64,000 nucleotides of DNA from Nesterenkonia muleiensis (lineage in GTDB: Bacteria > Actinomycetota > Actinomycetes > Actinomycetales > Micrococcaceae), in NCBI RefSeq assembly GCF_003600155.1, contig NZ_QWLD01000046.1:45493-109492 (forward strand), in the 5' to 3' direction. The first letter of the stretch is position 1. Each line of letters begins with the position of its first letter. Both the position numbers and the translations under genes were made by a program. Under the pieces are notes generated by a model. The model saw only the letters and a program-made list of their open reading frames with translations, did no database searches and was not told the DNA's origin. This document shows, piece after piece, positions 47,995-55,696 of this stretch.

Positions 47995-48861
47995 TCACCC
48001 TTGGTCGACTCCATGTGCTCGGAGATAGTCGGCGATCAGTCGGTTGAAGTCTTCGGCACGCTCCACCTGCGACCAATGTCCGCACTGGCTGAAGATATGC
48101 GCATCGGCGTGCGGAACCACGTTGAGCAGATCCCAGGTGCGGGACACCGGAATGACTTTGTCCTGGACCCCATGAATCAGCAGCACGGGAATGTCCAGAG
48201 CGGCCAGTTTCTCAAAGTCCAGAGGCAGCTCAGTGCGGTCACGGTCCCGGGCTGCGACGACGTCTTTGAGCCGGTCCGAGGCCGTGTCGTTCAGCGCTGA
48301 GGCGTGGCGCAGCCTCACCAGCTCATCGGTGACCAGGGACTTGTCCACCACAAAGAGCTCCAAGGTGTCCCGGACGCCTTCTTCGGTGAGCGTCGGATTG
48401 GCATGCCCCTTGAGCGCGCCGGTCAGCTTGGCACCGCCGGTGCCCATGGACACGATGCCCAGCAGTCGTTCCGGGTAGTCAATGGCGAATTGAAAGGCCA
48501 GCCAGCCTCCCAATGAGTTGCCCACAATCCAGGTCTTCTCGATGCCGAGAGCGTCGAGCACCCGGACCGCGTGACGAACCCACTCCTTGATGCCGTACTC
48601 GGTCCCCTCAGCAGTGATGGACTGACCATAGCCGATGGAGTCGATGGCAATGCACCGCCCGGTCTTGGACAGCTCCGACAGATTGAGCCACCAGTTGGCC
48701 GCTGCGGTGACTCCTGTGCCGGAGCCGTGGAGGAACAGAACAGGTGTTCCTTCACCGAGCTCGTGGTAGTGGGTCAGCTCGCCGGGCGCGGTCTCGACCC
48801 ATTGGTCCTCAAGGCCGAAGAACGAATCAGTGGTGTAGTCCGGAACAGTCGTGGTGGACAT
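47995..48861 (-). CDS. mhpC: 2-hydroxy-6-oxonona-2,4-dienedioate hydrolase
   Basis: C-C bond hydrolase cleaving the meta-ring-fission product to 2-hydroxypentadienoate and succinate (or fumarate). Catalytic triad S116 (GNSLGG), D234 and H262 in QCGHW; oxyanion loop LHGSGTGVTAAANW. 288 aa, equal to the E. coli family. It is transcribed alone on the minus strand, convergent with mhpA, with its own dyad 100 bp upstream. Confidence 0.93.
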   Translation of the reverse strand: MSTTTVPDYTTDSFFGLEDQWVETAPGELTHYHELGEGTPVLFLHGSGTGVTAAANWWLNLSELSKTGRCIAIDSIGYGQSITAEGTEYGIKEWVRHAVRVLDALGIEKTWIVGNSLGGWLAFQFAIDYPERLLGIVSMGTGGAKLTGALKGHANPTLTEEGVRDTLELFVVDKSLVTDELVRLRHASALNDTASDRLKDVVAARDRDRTELPLDFEKLAALDIPVLLIHGVQDKVIPVSRTWDLLNVVPHADAHIFSQCGHWSQVERAEDFNRLIADYLRAHGVDQG

Positions 48862-48960
48862 ATGTGGTCTCCTGAGCGATCGGCGGCGAAGGGCACAGCT
48901 GTTCTGCTGGCTCTCAATGGTGCCAGGCTAAAAGAGGACGGCGCTGCCGTTCTTGTCACT

Positions 48961-48977
48961 GTGCCGAAGACTGGAAC
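48961..48977. promoter_or_regulatory. 17-bp dyad upstream of mhpC
   Basis: GTGCCG-AAGAC-TGGAAC, 100 bp before the mhpC start. The flanking bases ACTGTGCCGA also match the mhpB site, so similarity extends beyond the dyad. Confidence 0.6.
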
Positions 48978-48994
48978 GGTGCACAAGAGGCAGA

Positions 48995-49267
48995 TCAGAA
49001 CTGCCGGGGCATCAGGAGCCGCTGATTGATCGCAGCCTCACGCCCGAGTTCGGCCTCATGCGCCCGGCCACTGCGCCGGCGGACCGCCTCAAGGGGCTCC
49101 GCCGCAGACCCCTGCCTGCGTGCGGAGGCTTCTGCCCATGCGGCCAGCGCGGCCGATACTGTCAGGGCCGCGCGCTGAAGATGACTCCGCCGCAAGGGTG
49201 CGGGGTCTGAGGCCGGAAGCTGCTGAGCTGTTTTGAGGCGCGCTGAACCAAGGGACATATCACTCAT
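48995..49267 (-). CDS. Possible small basic protein (90 aa)
   Basis: Follows the DUF4097 gene by 44 bp on the same strand. Basic, with an amphipathic middle (HLQRAALTVSAALAAWAEASARR) and no recognised domain. A GAAAG near ATG 49267 could serve as ribosome site. High GC means chance open frames are common, so this is a tentative call; position after the DUF4097 gene is the main support. Confidence 0.4.
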   Translation of the reverse strand: MSDMSLGSARLKTAQQLPASDPAPLRRSHLQRAALTVSAALAAWAEASARRQGSAAEPLEAVRRRSGRAHEAELGREAAINQRLLMPRQF

Positions 49268-49311
49268 GACGCGACTTTCTGTGTGAGGGCGAGCGTTGTG
49301 GGACGGTGGCG

Positions 49312-50256
49312 TCAGCTGGCGCGGTGCACCGCGATATCGCCGCTGACGGTGCGGGCGCGCAGCTCAAGGCGCTGCTCGGCCTCGCCGGGGCCGTCTGCCT
49401 CGTCCAGTGCGGAGCTGAGGCCGCCGGAGACGGTGGAGCAGTCCTTGAGCACCGCTGTGCCCAGGGGTATCCCCACGCTGATGTCTCCTGAGGCTGCGGT
49501 GGCTGCTACCACTCCGGAGACTGCCCGCTGAACAGTGACATCGCCAGAACCGGTCTTGGAGCTGAACTGCCCGCTGAGCTCCCCCACCTCGATGTCACCG
49601 GAGCCTGCCAGTGCCGAAGCGCTGGCGACTCTCCCGAGGCGGATATCACCGGAACCGGTCTTGAGCTCCAGGTGGTGGTCTGCGGCACCGACGCGGAGAG
49701 TGCCTGACCCGGCTGTGAGATGGGCTTCACCCAGAGTGCTGGCGGTGATGTCCCCGGAGCCTGCGGTGGCCTCGAGCTTCTGAGCGCGCTCAACGGTGAT
49801 GGTTCCGGATCCGGCCTTGGCGTAGATCTCGCGGGCTTGCTCCACAGAGATCCGGCCGGACCCGCATTTGGCCAGCACACTGTCCATCCGGCCGACGGCG
49901 GTGATGCCGCCGGACCCGGCCTGAGCCCTGATGCTGGAACCCTCCGGAACCTGGACGTCGATGTGATACCGATGGGAGGTGAAGTTTCCGATCTGGATCG
50001 GCCCGAACTTCAGTCCGCCGCCTTGGGTTTCGGGGACTTCGATCCGCAGGGTTCCGGCTGAGTGTTCGACGATCACCTCCTGCGGATCCGAGTTGACGTG
50101 GACGCCCTTGGCCAGGGCAACCTCCACGGTAATCTGGTCCACCGTGCCGGCGGTGACGCTGAGGGTGCTGGAGCGCAGGTGGGCGTCCAGATGCAGAGGC
50201 CCTCCCACGTCAAAGGTGTGGAGAACGGCAGTTTCGTTGGCCCTGGTAGCAGCCAT
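49312..50256 (-). CDS. DUF4097-family beta-repeat protein
   Basis: Predicted right-handed beta-helix-like protein. From about residue 110 onward, short units ending GSGDI, GSGRI or GSGTI repeat roughly every 18-20 residues (for example TAGSGDITAS, KTGSGDIRLG, LAGSGDIEVG, KTGSGDVTVQ). Members are often encoded next to small regulators; function unknown. No signal peptide. ATG 50256 (MAATRAN) has AGGA 9 nt upstream; ATG 50265 abuts it. 314 aa. Confidence 0.88.
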   Translation of the reverse strand: MAATRANETAVLHTFDVGGPLHLDAHLRSSTLSVTAGTVDQITVEVALAKGVHVNSDPQEVIVEHSAGTLRIEVPETQGGGLKFGPIQIGNFTSHRYHIDVQVPEGSSIRAQAGSGGITAVGRMDSVLAKCGSGRISVEQAREIYAKAGSGTITVERAQKLEATAGSGDITASTLGEAHLTAGSGTLRVGAADHHLELKTGSGDIRLGRVASASALAGSGDIEVGELSGQFSSKTGSGDVTVQRAVSGVVAATAASGDISVGIPLGTAVLKDCSTVSGGLSSALDEADGPGEAEQRLELRARTVSGDIAVHRAS

Positions 50257-50292
50257 GGAACTCATTCCTGTCAGTGTTGGGATATGGAGGGA

Positions 50293-50793
50293 TCAGCGCG
50301 CCCAGCCGGACATCCGCCTGCCGGTGCGCCTGGATGTGGGTGATGGCGGTCCGGCCAGCGCCTGATGCGCTGCCTGGACGAGCCAGGTGTTGGTGGATCT
50401 GCCCTCAGCGGCTGAGGCCTTCTCGATCTCGGCCTTCAGCGATTCGGGCAGGCGCAGGGTCAGCCGCGCGGTGTTTCCCTCCTCGCCGGACCCTGGGGGC
50501 ACCGGTGGAGAGGGCGGCGCAGGCGCCTCTGGCGCCGGTTCGGAGGAGACCTCCGCCTGGTGGACCACCACCGCAGGCTCACCGCCGCGGATATGCACTT
50601 CCACCACCGCGCCCTCAAGCTCGGCAGTGATCTCCTCGGCGAGGTCGGAGGCGAACCGGGTCAGCGCCAGACGGGCTTCGGGCTCCAGTGCCTCGCCGAT
50701 CAGCTCAGCGGTGCGCTGGACTTCTTCGGGAGCCAGGCGGGTGGCCTTCGCGAGCCCCTGCTGCAGGGCTGTGACATATTCGTCGAACTGCAT
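50293..50793 (-). CDS. HicB/ribbon-helix-helix DNA-binding protein
   Basis: C-terminal RHH (residues about 115-155: TARLTLRLPESLKAEIEKAS and STNTWLVQAAHQAL) dimerises to bind DNA; N-terminal part is alpha-helical with an acidic middle and a proline-rich linker near 95-110. No toxin partner is seen, so a plain repressor is more likely than an antitoxin. ATG 50793 is chosen (MQFDEYVTAL). Its promoter carries iteron-like repeats. The DUF4097 gene follows 36 bp later. 166 aa. Confidence 0.8.
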   Translation of the reverse strand: MQFDEYVTALQQGLAKATRLAPEEVQRTAELIGEALEPEARLALTRFASDLAEEITAELEGAVVEVHIRGGEPAVVVHQAEVSSEPAPEAPAPPSPPVPPGSGEEGNTARLTLRLPESLKAEIEKASAAEGRSTNTWLVQAAHQALAGPPSPTSRRTGRRMSGWAR

Positions 50794-50850
50794 GACATCA
50801 CTATAGCGCCATAATGATGTCATGTGAAGTCATAGTGGTGTCATAGTGGT
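50792..50850. promoter_or_regulatory. Iteron-like repeats overlapping the RHH-gene start
   Basis: GTCATAGTGGT occurs twice in tandem (50829-50839, 50840-50850), degenerate copies follow (around 50811-50828), and ATGACATCA (50792-50800) is perfectly inverted at 50815-50823. The array ends on the start codon, as expected for autorepression by a ribbon-helix-helix protein. Confidence 0.65.
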
Positions 50851-51830
50851 GCCGCTGCGTTGAGATCCATCGTGTCGATGAGACGGACAGGACCTACTCG
50901 GGCTGCGATCAGGACAAGTCCATCAGGAGCATCATGGCGGACAGCATCCAGCATTCCGCGCGGCGCCTCGCCGCTGCCACGGCACGACGACGCCCCCAGC
51001 ACCCCCTGCCCGGTCAGCGCCCCCCGGCCAGGAACCAGCTCATGGAGGCTCAGCGGATCGACGACCACCAGGTAGTCCAGTTCAACCCCATCAGCTGCCT
51101 CGAGCTGTGTGCGCAGTCCCTCAACATCCAGCGGCTGGCCAGACTCGGCACGGGCTGCCAGGGTGAACAGAGTCTGTGACAGGTGCAGTGCGGCGTCGTA
51201 ATCCGCTGCAGACAGCCGCAGGTTGCGGCTGGAGAGTGCGAGCCCGTTCTCATCGCGGACCACCGGCACCGAACGGATTCCCACCGGCAAATGCAGGTCA
51301 GCAACCATCCGGCGTATCACCGCCAGCTGCTCAGCGTCCTTCTCCCCGAACCAGGCCTCGAATCGCGCAGGCGCAGGGGGTTGGATGATCGTGAACAGCT
51401 TGGTGACCACCGTGGCCACGCCGTCGAAATGCCCCGGGCGGGACCGGCCTTCCCACCTGCGGCCGAGCTCGCCGGCGCTGACCCGGACCAGAGGCCCGAA
51501 CGGATAGTCTGGATAGATCTCCTCAATCTCAGGGGCGAAGACCAGGTCGACCCTGTGCCGAGCCAAGTCCGCGATATCCTGCTCCAGCTGACGGGGATAG
51601 TGCTGATAGTCGGCGGCGTCGTCGAACTGCAGCGGATTCACGAAGACGCTGGCCACCAGCACATCGGCGCTGGTCCGAGCTGCCTTCAGCAGCGCCGCGT
51701 GCCCTGAGTGCAGCGCTCCCATGGTGGGGACCAGTGCGACCACCGGCTGGGCCAGTCCGGTCTCCGCCACAGCCTGAGCCACTGCGGCGCGGAGCTCGCG
51801 GACAGTCTTCAACACATGAGGTGTGCTCAC
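50841..51830 (-). CDS. panC: Pantoate-beta-alanine ligase
   Basis: Last step of pantothenate synthesis, joining pantoate and beta-alanine with ATP. HIGH-type HSGH at 41-44 in PTMGALHSGHAALL, VVTKLFTIIQP and FGEKDAEQLAVIRRMV, the ATP motif VRDENGLALSSRN. Start GTG 51830 (VSTPHV). 329 aa, slightly long at the C-terminus. Follows the DUF2520 gene after 127 bp that hold a dispersed repeat. Confidence 0.95.
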   Translation of the reverse strand: MSTPHVLKTVRELRAAVAQAVAETGLAQPVVALVPTMGALHSGHAALLKAARTSADVLVASVFVNPLQFDDAADYQHYPRQLEQDIADLARHRVDLVFAPEIEEIYPDYPFGPLVRVSAGELGRRWEGRSRPGHFDGVATVVTKLFTIIQPPAPARFEAWFGEKDAEQLAVIRRMVADLHLPVGIRSVPVVRDENGLALSSRNLRLSAADYDAALHLSQTLFTLAARAESGQPLDVEGLRTQLEAADGVELDYLVVVDPLSLHELVPGRGALTGQGVLGASSCRGSGEAPRGMLDAVRHDAPDGLVLIAARVGPVRLIDTMDLNAAAPL

Positions 51831-51843
51831 CCGAACAGTGTAG

Positions 51844-51942
51844 TCTCGCGCTATCGCGCTCAAACCCTCAATCGCCTCGGAAGTATCGCCGCAAGCGGCA
51901 CATTTCACTCGGCTCAATCGGGTCTCCGGCGGCGGTGGGAGG
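51844..51942. repeat. Intergenic repeat, copy 1
   Basis: Shares AACCCTCAATCGCCTCGG (51863-51880) exactly with 56858-56875, plus the closing CTCAATCGGG...CCGGCGGCGG block, across about 100 bp. It lies just upstream of panC and includes small dyads such as CGCG-CTAT-CGCG. Confidence 0.75.
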
Positions 51943-51957
51943 ACCGGGCGGGCGCTG

Positions 51958-52878
51958 CTACTCGGCGAGCAGGTCGAGGAGTTCGGCAGCCTTGGCCTCA
52001 GAGAGGCGGCCCAGCGCCAGCGCCCGCTGCACAGCCGATTGTGCCATGACCGCATAGGCGCTGCGAGCGTCCGCGGGCAGAGCCGAATCCGCCAGCACCC
52101 GCAGATGATGCCGGACAGTGCCGGCGTCGCCGCGGGCCACCGGACCGGTCAGCGCCCCGGCGCCGGAGGCCAGCGCATTATCCAGTGAGGCCTGCATCAG
52201 CGGGCCCAGCACCCGCGAAGGATCATCGACTCCCAGGCGTTCCAGCACCTCGGCCGACTGCGCGGTGAGGACATTGAGGTGGTTGGAGGCATGCGCCAAC
52301 GCCGCATGGTAGGCGCCTCGGTGCTCCTCCTCCACCACCACCGGCTCTCCACCCATCTCCACGGCGAGCGCCTGCGCCACCGGAAGAACCTCCTGGTCAG
52401 CGGTCACTGCGAAGGAGCAGGCGTTGATCCGCTGAAGATCCAGGCTCATCCCGGTGAAGGTCATGGCCGGATGTATTGCCACACCGATCGCACCGGCCCG
52501 TTCAGCAGGGTCCAGCACCGAGGTGCCGTAACGCCCGGAGGTATGCATCACCAATTGGCCGGGCTGGAAGTGCCCGGCTTCCGCGGTGCCGGCGACCACC
52601 TCGGAGAGTGCGTCATCCGGCACCGCCAGCAGCACCAGCTCCGCACGCCGGAGGATCTCCGGAATCTGGAGCACAGGCACTCCGGGAAGCAGGCTTTCGG
52701 CACGGTCCTGGGAGCCTGCGGAGACCGCATGCACCCCGACCACCTGATGTCCGGCGCTGCGCAGCGCCGCGCCCAGCACCGCCCCGACTTTTCCTGCTGA
52801 GATGACGCCCACCCCGAGCCGACCATCCCGCGCCGAGGGAGGGAGCTCGGCGGCGTAGGGATCAATCGGCTGGTTCAC
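51958..52878 (-). CDS. Rossmann/DUF2520 reductase-like protein
   Basis: N-terminal dinucleotide-binding fold (GVISAGKVGAVLGAAL near 24-40) and a C-terminal DUF2520 helical domain starting near residue 155 (the EEEHRGAYHAALAHASNHL segment). Resembles 6-phosphogluconate or ketopantoate reductases, and in this family the gene is often next to panC, so a ketopantoate-related role is plausible but unproven. 306 aa. Its 3' end is 127 bp from panC; it overlaps the PH-domain gene by 17 bp. Confidence 0.88.
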   Translation of the reverse strand: MNQPIDPYAAELPPSARDGRLGVGVISAGKVGAVLGAALRSAGHQVVGVHAVSAGSQDRAESLLPGVPVLQIPEILRRAELVLLAVPDDALSEVVAGTAEAGHFQPGQLVMHTSGRYGTSVLDPAERAGAIGVAIHPAMTFTGMSLDLQRINACSFAVTADQEVLPVAQALAVEMGGEPVVVEEEHRGAYHAALAHASNHLNVLTAQSAEVLERLGVDDPSRVLGPLMQASLDNALASGAGALTGPVARGDAGTVRHHLRVLADSALPADARSAYAVMAQSAVQRALALGRLSEAKAAELLDLLAE

Positions 52879-54646
52879 GAACCGTGGCCTCTCCGACCAT
52901 CTTCTCGAACTCGCGCAGCTCCTCCGGCATCATCCACTGATTGCGGTCGGTCATCCTGCGTGCCACTGCGGCGTAGCCGGACTCCTGCTCGAACAGGCCG
53001 GTGATCTGCTCCAGGTCCTGATTCTTGGCCCGCACGGTGATGGGCCCGGCCGGTATGTGGATGTTCAGCGTGGCGGTCCTGGCAGACCGAGCAACTGGCC
53101 CTTGATGCAGCGCAGCGGACTGAATTCGCTCATGCGGGACCATGATCAGTTTGCGGTTGAGCCGCCCGTCGCGGATCATCAGCGCACTGGGGGTGGCGAA
53201 GAACCCGCGGCGGCGGCGCACCAAAGGGTCGAAGGCTTTGGCCCGGGCCGGGACTTCGCTGAATCCGAGTTGGGTCCCCCGGCCGCGAAGGCCCTCGGTG
53301 AACATCTGCTCGGGATTGTCGATCCTCAGGTCTGGGAACATCTCAGCGGCCAGTCGCATGACATCCTCGACCTTCCCCACCGGCAGCAGCGTGGAGCGCG
53401 AATCCAGACCGTAACCGGCCACGGTGACGACCACCTTGTACCAGCCGAAGGGCCGCCACAGCAGCCCCTGCTGAATCTGGATGGCCTGCACTCGCCCCGG
53501 CGGCACAGTCTGCGTATTGGTGGTGGTCAGCCCGTATTTCAGCCGCAGACCCGCACTGGTCATGGTGGCCGTAAAGTTCCACCCGCCCGAAAGCTGTCCC
53601 CAGTAGGCGACGATGCCGCCGATGATCAGGGGGATGAAGAAGGGAAGTTCGATATTCCATACCGCCTCGGCCAACGACCTGTCGGTGAAAAACGCAACTC
53701 CGAGGGCAATGCCGCCAGTCACGACCAATAGTGCCAGGGCCAGCAGAATAACCAGAATGGACACCATCCCCGCCAGCATGGAACCGATGAGCCGGCCGAT
53801 AGGGACCCGGGCGATCACACGATCCGCCACATCTTCCTGCGCCGGCACGCCGGCAGGTACGACGATTCCCCCGGAAGCCTCCGCACCGATCGCTTCGCCC
53901 GCATACACCCCGGGGGTGCTAACCGAGGCGGTCTGCGGCGAGGTGCCAGGGGCGGCGTCGTACTGTTGAGTGCCCTCGGGATGGTGCGGCTGCTCCGGCG
54001 AGCGACCGGCCGCGCGGTTCATGATGTCACTGCGCAGCTGCTCGGCCTCATGCTTGCGAAGAAAGGCCAGGGTAGCTGCGGTGCCGTCGCCCTCAGCCAC
54101 CTCGAACCGCAGCTCGGCCAGTTTGGCGAACCGGGCCAGCAGCGGCTGCCTGAGATCGACTGCCTGGACGCGGTCGATACGGGCCTGCCGGTGCTGGCGG
54201 AAGAGGATTCCGGACTTCACCATCACATGCTCGTCTGTCACCTGATAGCGGGTGAACCACCAAGAGAGGGTGAAGCCCACAAAGATGAGCACGGCCAGTC
54301 CCAGGAAAACTCCGCCGCCGATGAGGTAAGGGGTGGGGTTGGCCTGAAGGTTCTCCACCAGTTCACCGGAGCGCCAGGCGTTCCAGAGATCAGACCAGAA
54401 CTCCCAGTTGTAGGTGAAGAAGGCTGCAGGAATAGCCACAATGGTCACCCAACCGCGCACCAAGGGGCTCAGCGGGTGAACTTTGGTCCAGGACTCGTCG
54501 AACCACGCCTCGCCGGTGCTCGGCTGATCAGCGCCGCCGGCCGCCTGGTGCGGTCCAAGAGCGTGCCCGGAGGCAGTCTCCGAGGAAGGAGAGCGCACAT
54601 GCGCTTCATCACCCGGCTCCATCGGGCTGTGGGAACGCTCAGTCAT
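52862..54646 (-). CDS. PH-domain (YdbT-like) membrane protein
   Basis: bPH_2 protein. An N-terminal soluble stretch (1-55) precedes TM helices at about 65-83, 100-122, 305-330 and 340-362. PH-like domains follow each pair, marked by WWFTRYQVTDEHVMVKSGIL and LRLKYGLTTTNTQTVP. 594 aa. Starts at ATG 54646, one base overlapping the stop of the smaller PH gene. Pairs of such genes occur widely in actinobacteria; function unknown. Confidence 0.85.
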   Translation of the reverse strand: MTERSHSPMEPGDEAHVRSPSSETASGHALGPHQAAGGADQPSTGEAWFDESWTKVHPLSPLVRGWVTIVAIPAAFFTYNWEFWSDLWNAWRSGELVENLQANPTPYLIGGGVFLGLAVLIFVGFTLSWWFTRYQVTDEHVMVKSGILFRQHRQARIDRVQAVDLRQPLLARFAKLAELRFEVAEGDGTAATLAFLRKHEAEQLRSDIMNRAAGRSPEQPHHPEGTQQYDAAPGTSPQTASVSTPGVYAGEAIGAEASGGIVVPAGVPAQEDVADRVIARVPIGRLIGSMLAGMVSILVILLALALLVVTGGIALGVAFFTDRSLAEAVWNIELPFFIPLIIGGIVAYWGQLSGGWNFTATMTSAGLRLKYGLTTTNTQTVPPGRVQAIQIQQGLLWRPFGWYKVVVTVAGYGLDSRSTLLPVGKVEDVMRLAAEMFPDLRIDNPEQMFTEGLRGRGTQLGFSEVPARAKAFDPLVRRRRGFFATPSALMIRDGRLNRKLIMVPHERIQSAALHQGPVARSARTATLNIHIPAGPITVRAKNQDLEQITGLFEQESGYAAVARRMTDRNQWMMPEELREFEKMVGEATVREPAD

Positions 54647-55161
54647 CACAGACCTGCCAGACGCGCCTGCCCACGGGCGGAGAGCTCATCGCGCAGCCGA
54701 GCGCCCTCCGAGCGGACCGCCCCGGGGATCGACGCGTCAGTGGCTGCCGAAGCAGTCTTCAGCTGGACCGTGCAGAGCCCGAACTTCCGCATCAGCGGAC
54801 CGGCCTCGATATCGACGTACTGCAGCCGCCCGTACGGCACGGCCACCACCTGCTGCCAGAGCAGCCCTTTACGGATGAGCAGGTCATCGCTGCGCTCGTG
54901 GTACCCGATGGCACGCACTCGCCGGGGGATCAGGACGATGTCCGCCACGGCCCAGACCAGCGCGCCGGTGATGACCAGAATCTGCAGCCAAAGTGGGAAC
55001 TCCATCCAGACCCCGGTCCAGCTCAGCACCAGCGGCACGCCGATCACCGCGAAGGTGACCAGCCAACCGAGGATCCCGGTGATGAGTTTGACGCTGATGT
55101 ACTTCTCATCTACCCGCGTCCATTCAACCCCTGCCGGGTCAATGGCCTCAGAGTGCAGCAT
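54646..55161 (-). CDS. Small PH-domain (YdbS-like) membrane protein
   Basis: Two TM helices (about residues 23-62) followed by one bPH_2 domain (GYHERSDDLLIRKGLLWQQVVAVPYGRLQYVDIEAG). 171 aa, the normal partner of the larger YdbT-like protein, with which its stop overlaps. Start ATG 55161 lies within the DUF3180 3' end and has GGAG upstream; the longer open frame is rejected because it would run antisense-unlike through that gene. Confidence 0.85.
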   Translation of the reverse strand: MLHSEAIDPAGVEWTRVDEKYISVKLITGILGWLVTFAVIGVPLVLSWTGVWMEFPLWLQILVITGALVWAVADIVLIPRRVRAIGYHERSDDLLIRKGLLWQQVVAVPYGRLQYVDIEAGPLMRKFGLCTVQLKTASAATDASIPGAVRSEGARLRDELSARGQARLAGL

Positions 55162-55696
55162 GCGGCTCCGTTCCGTCGTCGTCGAATCGTGTCTCGCCCA
55201 GCCCGTCACCACGGTCTGGCGGAATCCTGCAGAGCGTCTCCACCACAAAGCCGATGATGACCCAGAGCAGACCTCCGATCACCACCACCAGTGCCGCAGT
55301 GACATTGGGGGTACCGACCCCTGCCGCCGGAGCGAGGTCGATCAGCACACCAGCATGCCACCCGGTGATCAGCGCACCCGCGTAGGCGCAGGCCTGACCA
55401 GCGGCGACCACCCGGACCGCCTGCAGGGGATGCAGCCTCCGGGCGGGGCGGGACCCACCGGTGCTCTCCTGGCGCCGGGTCCGGTCAGCAGCGTCTTCGA
55501 TCCGCCGCTGGTCCCGCCAGACCACCAGGCCCAATCCCAGCACAATAAGACCCACCGCGGCCAATGTGATCACCGAGGACAGCGGCAGCACCGGAGAGGT
55601 GTAGCCCAGAGCGGCCATCACTACTGTACCGAGATATCCGGCAAGGGCAGCACCGGAAACGATGATCAGCAGCCACAGCGGACGCATCTGTGTCAC
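55148..55696 (-). CDS. DUF3180-family membrane protein
   Basis: Four hydrophobic helices in two pairs (about 8-28, 40-60, 95-115 and 130-152). Matches the DUF3180 layout, which is actinobacterial and always in folate operons; function unknown. Start GTG 55696 overlaps the folB-folK stop by 4 bp. 182 aa. Confidence 0.85.
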   Translation of the reverse strand: MTQMRPLWLLIIVSGAALAGYLGTVVMAALGYTSPVLPLSSVITLAAVGLIVLGLGLVVWRDQRRIEDAADRTRRQESTGGSRPARRLHPLQAVRVVAAGQACAYAGALITGWHAGVLIDLAPAAGVGTPNVTAALVVVIGGLLWVIIGFVVETLCRIPPDRGDGLGETRFDDDGTEPHAAL

